NCBI GenBank assembly: GCA_963978905.1
Contig: OZ022259.1
Location: 19,380,068-19,444,067 of the forward strand
Direction of reading: 5' to 3'
DNA: 64,000 bases
From: Trichostrongylus colubriformis
Taxonomy: Eukaryota > Nematoda > Chromadorea > Rhabditida > Trichostrongylidae
This document shows positions 59,340-64,000 of the stretch, piece by piece. A program made the translations under genes and the position numbers. The notes beneath the pieces are model-generated. The model was not told where the DNA came from and made no database searches. It worked only from the letters and a program-made list of their open reading frames with translations. Numbering within the stretch: the first letter of the stretch is position 1; every line of letters begins with the position of its first letter.

Positions 59340-59800
59340 GTTGCGGCGACAAGCATAGTACACGCTGGAGGACTTTCCATTTGAGTTCTTAGAAGGATAC
59401 TTTGACCATGTTTGCTCTGTGTAAGTGCGTATTGTGGTGGAGCAGAATATCGCTTGTTTTTTCCATTACAAAGATTGGTTCACTCAGTGCTTCTATAAAG
59501 GATCTTGTCCACTGTCCTGACTTTTTTCAAGCTTTCCCAATGCACGAAATATTTCCCGTCCCACCAAATGCAAGCATAATTTTTTTTAGGACAGCTCAAT
59601 GTAGCCTATCCAAAATTGGGATATCATCCTTTCCAACCAGGTTTTCCCACAGCTCAAAGTTTCTAGACAGTATTTTACCTTGGCCTCGGAAGCAGGAGGT
59701 GTGGAAGTGGGCGCTCGAATGGGAAATCAAATCATGGGTCATTGTGCGATGGGAATCTTGCTCTAGCCAGTGGAGCCAGAACAATAAGAGCCGTTGTTTG
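59340..59800 (-). pseudogene. decayed mariner-type transposase fragment
   Basis: On the minus strand, allowing frame changes, the order of mariner landmarks is preserved: LVGKDDIPILDRLH then KKIML and CIWWDGK-like sequence, a segment like the VHWESLKK.QTVDK stretch, then ILLHHNTHLHRANMVK (the HDNARPH region) and LKWKVLQ. Several stops and shifts make it non-functional. The opposite-strand 134-codon ORF here is a shadow. Confidence 0.6.
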
Positions 59801-61303
59801 GTGTAATATGAATTTGGCGGTAAAAGAGCTGTTATTTACATCGGTTGTAAATCTATTTATTTATTTATTCATTTAGTTATTTATTTATTTATTTGATATG
59901 CCAAACGACATGCGTTAACCAAGAGCAATGTGTCTGTAAGAAGAATGCTCTAAAAAGAAAATAAGAGCAAAAGAAAGAAAAGCTAGAAACTCATCCTTGC
60001 AGAGAAAGCATTAGGTGAATGGCTCCCAGAAAGCAGCACCAATAGCTCCATCAGATGCTAGCGAGATTTTGAGTAAAATTCGAGTGCTTGGCTCATTTTG
60101 AGAGAAGGTAACCTTTTGATTGAAGTTATATATTCAGTAAGATTGTTAAGTTGTCATTGCGTTGTTATTTTTTGATTCATATCTTATCTGTAGATTTAAT
60201 GGGTACATGACTGGTTTCGATTGTTCTGGAAACTTCTGTCAATTATTGAAGAGCGCCACCTTCATTTCATAGCGCTACTTTCAACAGTTTCTCAACCAGT
60301 TAAATTCTGTATTTTCTCAAAAACTCAAGAAATGGAAGGCTCGGACAAGGCGGGGGGTATGGAGATAGTGGGGGGGGGCAGCATTCCAGGCCTCTACATC
60401 TGTATGGCATCCTGGCTAAAAGAAAATAAAGATAGGTATATGATACGAATGCTTCTTAGCCAAAGTGTGTAGATTATATCAAAGCCTAAGGAGAAAGGGA
60501 GCTTGAAGGCGGATTCCCTTGCCCTTCTCCAACCACGGCCAGGCAGTGGTCGAGGAATCTTCACGTAGGAGTCGTATTTTTAGAAGCTCTCAAGGAATCC
60601 TCGACGAACACCTTTTTTGAGTGATTTTCAAACCGATGACGCACTCCTGAAAAAATCGTCAGCCGATAACCATATTTAGCATCAGATAGAATGACATAAT
60701 TACAGTCGAGGACTTTTCAGGGATCTTTTGAATATGTATAGGAGCAGTGTCCTAGAGAGGTTATTTTCTTAGGATTTTCCGCAACTCTAGGCTTGCCCTC
60801 CCCCTTCCCTAATATGGCTAGCTCTCCTCTTAAGCTACGACTGGTTAAGCTTCGTTCTGCTCTTGTATATAGCGCTGTTGACGAATGTTCTCATCTTCAG
60901 ATCTCGCTGGATTAAATTTAGTCATATGACAAAGCTAGTCGTCATACATGAGTCACAGGCCATTTGCAGTCGCGGTTCGGCCATCACTGTACTAGCTTTG
61001 CATAATTGACGCTTAGTCATAGATAGTTGAGTCCATAAATAATAAATAACTCTTACAGTAATGCTCTAACTCATGGAAAGGGTTCCGTAGGTAGTTTGTG
61101 GGCTACAGGTTCCTGCTTGTCCTTGAAACGAGTAAACTCCATGTTGGATGGTCATGTAGCTGACCATGACATCCGTCAAATCGCCTACAACTTCTGGTTT
61201 CTTCGTGGGTTGCGATGAATTGCACTATTGCAAACGATGTAATACAGAACCGGCGAAATCTTCTAGCGCAATGCTTGGGATATTTTGGGATTCGTCGCAT
61301 ATA
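59801..61303. other. no gene recognised left of the nested transposons
   Basis: Contains the ATTT microsatellite and a G-run near 60371. ORFs at 60221-60472 and 61103-61300 lack recognisable features. Confidence 0.45.
59852..59897. repeat. ATTT microsatellite
   Basis: Imperfect run of TTTA/ATTT units, one interruption. Similar short runs are at 30786-30803 and 48597-48611. Confidence 0.85.
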
Positions 61304-61469
61304 CAGTAGCGCTCAAAAGTAATCGGCCAAATGGTTTTTCACTTGAGTTTTTCACTTGTAACTTTTTTGCGACTGGACCGATCTAAGAGAAATTTTAGTA
61401 CATTGTATTAGGTTGATTCATAATAAATCGGACAAATGGTAGTGATGATTTCTGTAGATCATAACTCAG

Positions 61470-62973
61470 TAACGAATTAACGAAAATGGACGCGCGAGGT
61501 ACCGTTGGAATGAGTATGAAAAGCTCTTCAAAGTACCGCAAAATAATCACTCCAAAGTAAATTCATTCCGCCACAATCGCACGATTTCAAGCGGTCCAGA
61601 GACCACATCCGCAACGTCATACTATTTATATCGCTATCTGGCCAGGAACCCGCGGATATCGGCAGACGTCTGATGGAAGTTCACAAGGAGCATGCCCCCG
61701 GCAGAAGTACACTGTAGTTGTAGCATTCGAAGTTTGCGTCAGGCGACTATTCCATCGAAGATGAAAACCGCGGTTGGTGGAGCGTACACGGCGTAGAGTA
61801 CTGGGAGCTGCTCGATGAAGGTACCACAGTATCCGCCGACGTCTACGTTCGTCAATTACGAGAATTGAAGGCCAATGTCCAAAGTTCGCTACGGCGGCGG
61901 TCACATGTCTACTTCCAGCACGACAACGTGTCTACAGGGGGTGCCAAAAAAAAAGTAATTTTGCCCACGGCTCACATCTGCCAATTTTACAAAACGTAGC
62001 GAAACGAAAGAGATAAAGGTATTGGGGCAAAACATTCCCGAAATGTTCCTCTAAAAGCAGGAACAAGCTGTGGCTCCTCACGTTCATGTTCATAAAAATA
62101 TGGAGGTTTCATTCGGCGCAGTCGGGCTTCGGAGTACCTACATTTAAAAATTCGCTAAAAACAGTGGATCCAAGCTCCGTGGTAGGTCTTTTGTGGGAAG
62201 CTTCCTGAGGGTTGGCCCTTCGGTTCTTGGAAGTCACAGAGCTCTTGCTGCTTGGACAAGGCTGCTATGATACAAAGTATCATTTTCATGCCTCAAATCC
62301 GCCTCCGGAGGGGTTTCAGTGGTAGGGGAACGTTTTGGCTCTTGGAAACGAAGGGCGCTGGGAACCCGGGAAAAATGCAGTGTTAAAGAACACCATCCGC
62401 TATGAATCCCCTTAGGTACCCAGATGGAATGGACGTCAGCAAGGTTGTGAAAGAGGGCGAAGAAATTTCGGATTTTGCCCAGTTGAGGTGATACATCTTG
62501 TTCAGTCTTTCCTTGCTCCCGTTTCTGCTCGTGCAGGAGGCTGCCACGGAGTATAGTGATAGAGTTAGGTCTGCTCTTGATTCTGGGGATGAGAATACCT
62601 CAATAGAATTTACTGTGGTTTGGCTAAATGGGGTCGAAAGTGGAGGAGACAAAATTACTTTTTTTTTTGGCACCCCCTGTACTTCCAAAGACCGCACTTC
62701 GCAAGATCGACCAAGGCCGAGCTGCTGTCGTACAGTTGGACCGTACTTCTATACCCACCGTACTCCCCAGACCTGGCCCCTTCAGATTTCCACCTTTTCT
62801 CCCACAGCCAACACCACCTGGACGGCCAAGACTTCAAAACTCGCGACGAGGTCAAGGCGGCACTCGGCAACTTCTTCGAGCTCCAGCTTCCGGCCTTCTG
62901 GAGCAAGAGCATCCATGATCTGCCTATACCGTGGCAGAAGGTCATCGATAAAGATGGAGTATATTTCAAGTGA
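61470..62973 (+). pseudogene. mariner transposase, disrupted
   Basis: DDE/D-type cut-and-paste transposase. Near 61780-61930 the frame reads VEYWELLDEGTTVSADVY and HVYFQHDN, the region holding the second catalytic Asp. After the nested insertion (61935-62679) it continues with SKTALRKIDQ, then after a frame change PPYSPDLAPSDFHLF (third catalytic D region), KTRDEVKAALGNFF and IPWQKVIDKDGVYFK, stop at 62973. The N-terminal helix-turn-helix part before 61780 is decayed with stops. It is inactivated by the insertion, at least one frameshift and nonsense codons. Family is certain from the YSPDLAPSD signature. Confidence 0.9.
61935..62679. mobile_element. 745-bp TA-flanked TIR element nested in the mariner
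   Basis: Ends CAGGGGGTGCC followed by an A-run and AGTAATTTTG, with the complement at the other end, flanked by TA (61933-61934, 62680-62681). It is the inverse-orientation relative of 49872-50611. It carries short ORFs only, with no transposase signature. Confidence 0.9.
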
Positions 62974-63977
62974 ATCCCTGTTGTCGTAAAAAAGTTGTAC
63001 GACAATGATTAAAATTGGTCAATTTGTCCGATTTATTATGAATCAACCTAATACTTGGAGACACTGCATACTAAATATATTCGTGGTTAGATGCAATCTT
63101 TTGTTTTTGGAGTGCCATCCCTATGCCGTCCCGCTGTGCCACTGTCATCAAAAGTCGTGGTCTTTCTACAAAATATTGATGTTCTCTGAGGCTTGCTCGT
63201 TTTGTTTTTGTAAAGAAGACCGTTTTCCTTGACTAAGCCTTTTCCTTTTCTCCGGTGGTTCTGTAGTCAATTCTTGTAAAAAACCATGAAAAGAGTCAAG
63301 CGGCACTCAAGTAGAAGTAAATGTTGACAATAGGTTCAGGCACCACATATGAAAATTTTGTCAAATTTGGTCAAGTAGAAAAAAAGTTATGACAAAAAAA
63401 GTTTTGGCCAAAGACTTTTGAGCGCTACTGTATGTATGGATGACTACTGCTTTGGACTCATAGATGGAAGGGGACAAAGTGAAGGAGGGAGAGCATCGTG
63501 TATTGGGTGCAGGTTGGGACACACGACTTTTGACCTAGGCCTGCGACCCTGTGACAGCCCGTGGCTTTTGCCCTGTGTCATGAGTTATTTAGACAATTAC
63601 TTCATTTGTATCCTACCCTCCTTAAGTCTGTTCCGTTGTATCTATGAATGCGCGACAGTAGCGAACATAGTTCTTGAAATTTTGAATTTTCACATTTAGA
63701 GAAAATTTCAATAGAGTATCCCATGCTTCAGAGAATATCCAATTTGTGAAGTCAACTGTCACACCCAATTTCTCTTTTCCGTATTCGCACAGTGCTTTAA
63801 TTGCTTTTCAAAATATCTCCCGAGAAAATTTGAGAGAACAATCAATGGATGTGCATGATCACCGCGTGACCTAGTGGTCTAACTGCCGTGTGTCCCAACC
63901 GCCACCCGAATTGAAGGAATCGTCCCCAGGTTTAACATGCTTCTTATCTCCGAACAGTCATGCTGTATGTGAACATT

Positions 63978-64000
63978 ACGGCCGCATGCAAAGTTTCACT
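63978..64000 (+). repeat. start of another family-E arm, cut by the window end
   Basis: GGCCGCATGCAAAGTTTCAC at the very end matches the inner arm of the element at 48118. Confidence 0.5.

Larger units (their letters stand above)
61408..63051 (+). mobile_element. mariner-type transposon inserted in the element at 61304
   Basis: Perfect 30-bp inverted repeats beginning TTAGGTTGATTCATAATAAA, flanked by duplicated TA (61406-61407, 63052-63053). The interior encodes a mariner transposase, now broken. The outer host's empty site is readable in the copy at 55777, which has a single TA there. The length without the nested insertion is about 0.9 kb. Confidence 0.93.
61304..63430. mobile_element. TA-flanked TIR element, outer level of a three-level nest
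   Basis: Ends read CAGTAGCGCTCAAAAGT on the left and its complement on the right, each flanked by TA (61302-61303, 63431-63432), as for Tc1/mariner-type elements. Without the insertion it is about 480 bp, and it matches the intact copy at 55777-56331 in reverse orientation. No transposase of its own was seen. Confidence 0.9.

Noticed and set aside
1..64000. CRISPR arrays, phage genes or bacterial defence systems
   Set aside because: No regularly spaced short repeats or bacterial-type gene clusters; intron-rich genes show the DNA is eukaryotic.

Overview
The window reads as nuclear DNA of a nematode, most likely a strongylid or hookworm-type parasite. Short exons are split by many introns with TTTCAG/TTTTAG-type acceptors, possible spliced-leader acceptors lie just upstream of start codons, gene density is low, and Tc1/mariner-type, Mutator-like and tRNA-derived repeats are abundant. 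The organism assignment is inference. No rRNA gene, CRISPR array or bacterial-style operon was seen. Long open frames are common here by chance (up to about 170 codons), so gene calls rest on exon structure, splice phase and protein family, not on ORF length.

The one gene recognised by family is a cation diffusion facilitator of the manganese type, + strand, 17977-27019, in about 13 exons. It carries both DxxxD metal-site motifs and a typical C-terminal cytosolic domain. Its first 5 kb of intron is filled with mobile DNA.

Several further genes are proposed from phase-consistent exon chains, without family recognition: a six-exon, about 201-residue gene on the - strand (44060-47686); a multi-span membrane protein on the - strand (36419-39158); the 3' part of a - strand gene at the left edge (22-1171); strongly coding - strand exons at 53691-54151; and a + strand first exon encoding a signal peptide (10102-10223).

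The rest is dominated by repeats. Their ends can be read exactly in many cases: TA-flanked Tc1/mariner-type elements (including a three-level nest at 61304-63430), elements with 9-10 bp target duplications of Mutator type (15776, 19563, 37317), a 1.3-kb hairpin element (39287-40606), inverted pairs of tRNA-like sequences (52 kb and 58 kb), and many 65-450 bp hairpin families. Relics of mariner-superfamily transposases lie at 43, 56, 59 and 62 kb.

The most unusual local architectures are the triple nest with a readable empty site, a 230-bp element whose target duplication duplicates the splice donor of a predicted exon, the hairpin element with repeated mini-hairpins in each arm, and the inverted tRNA-like pairs.
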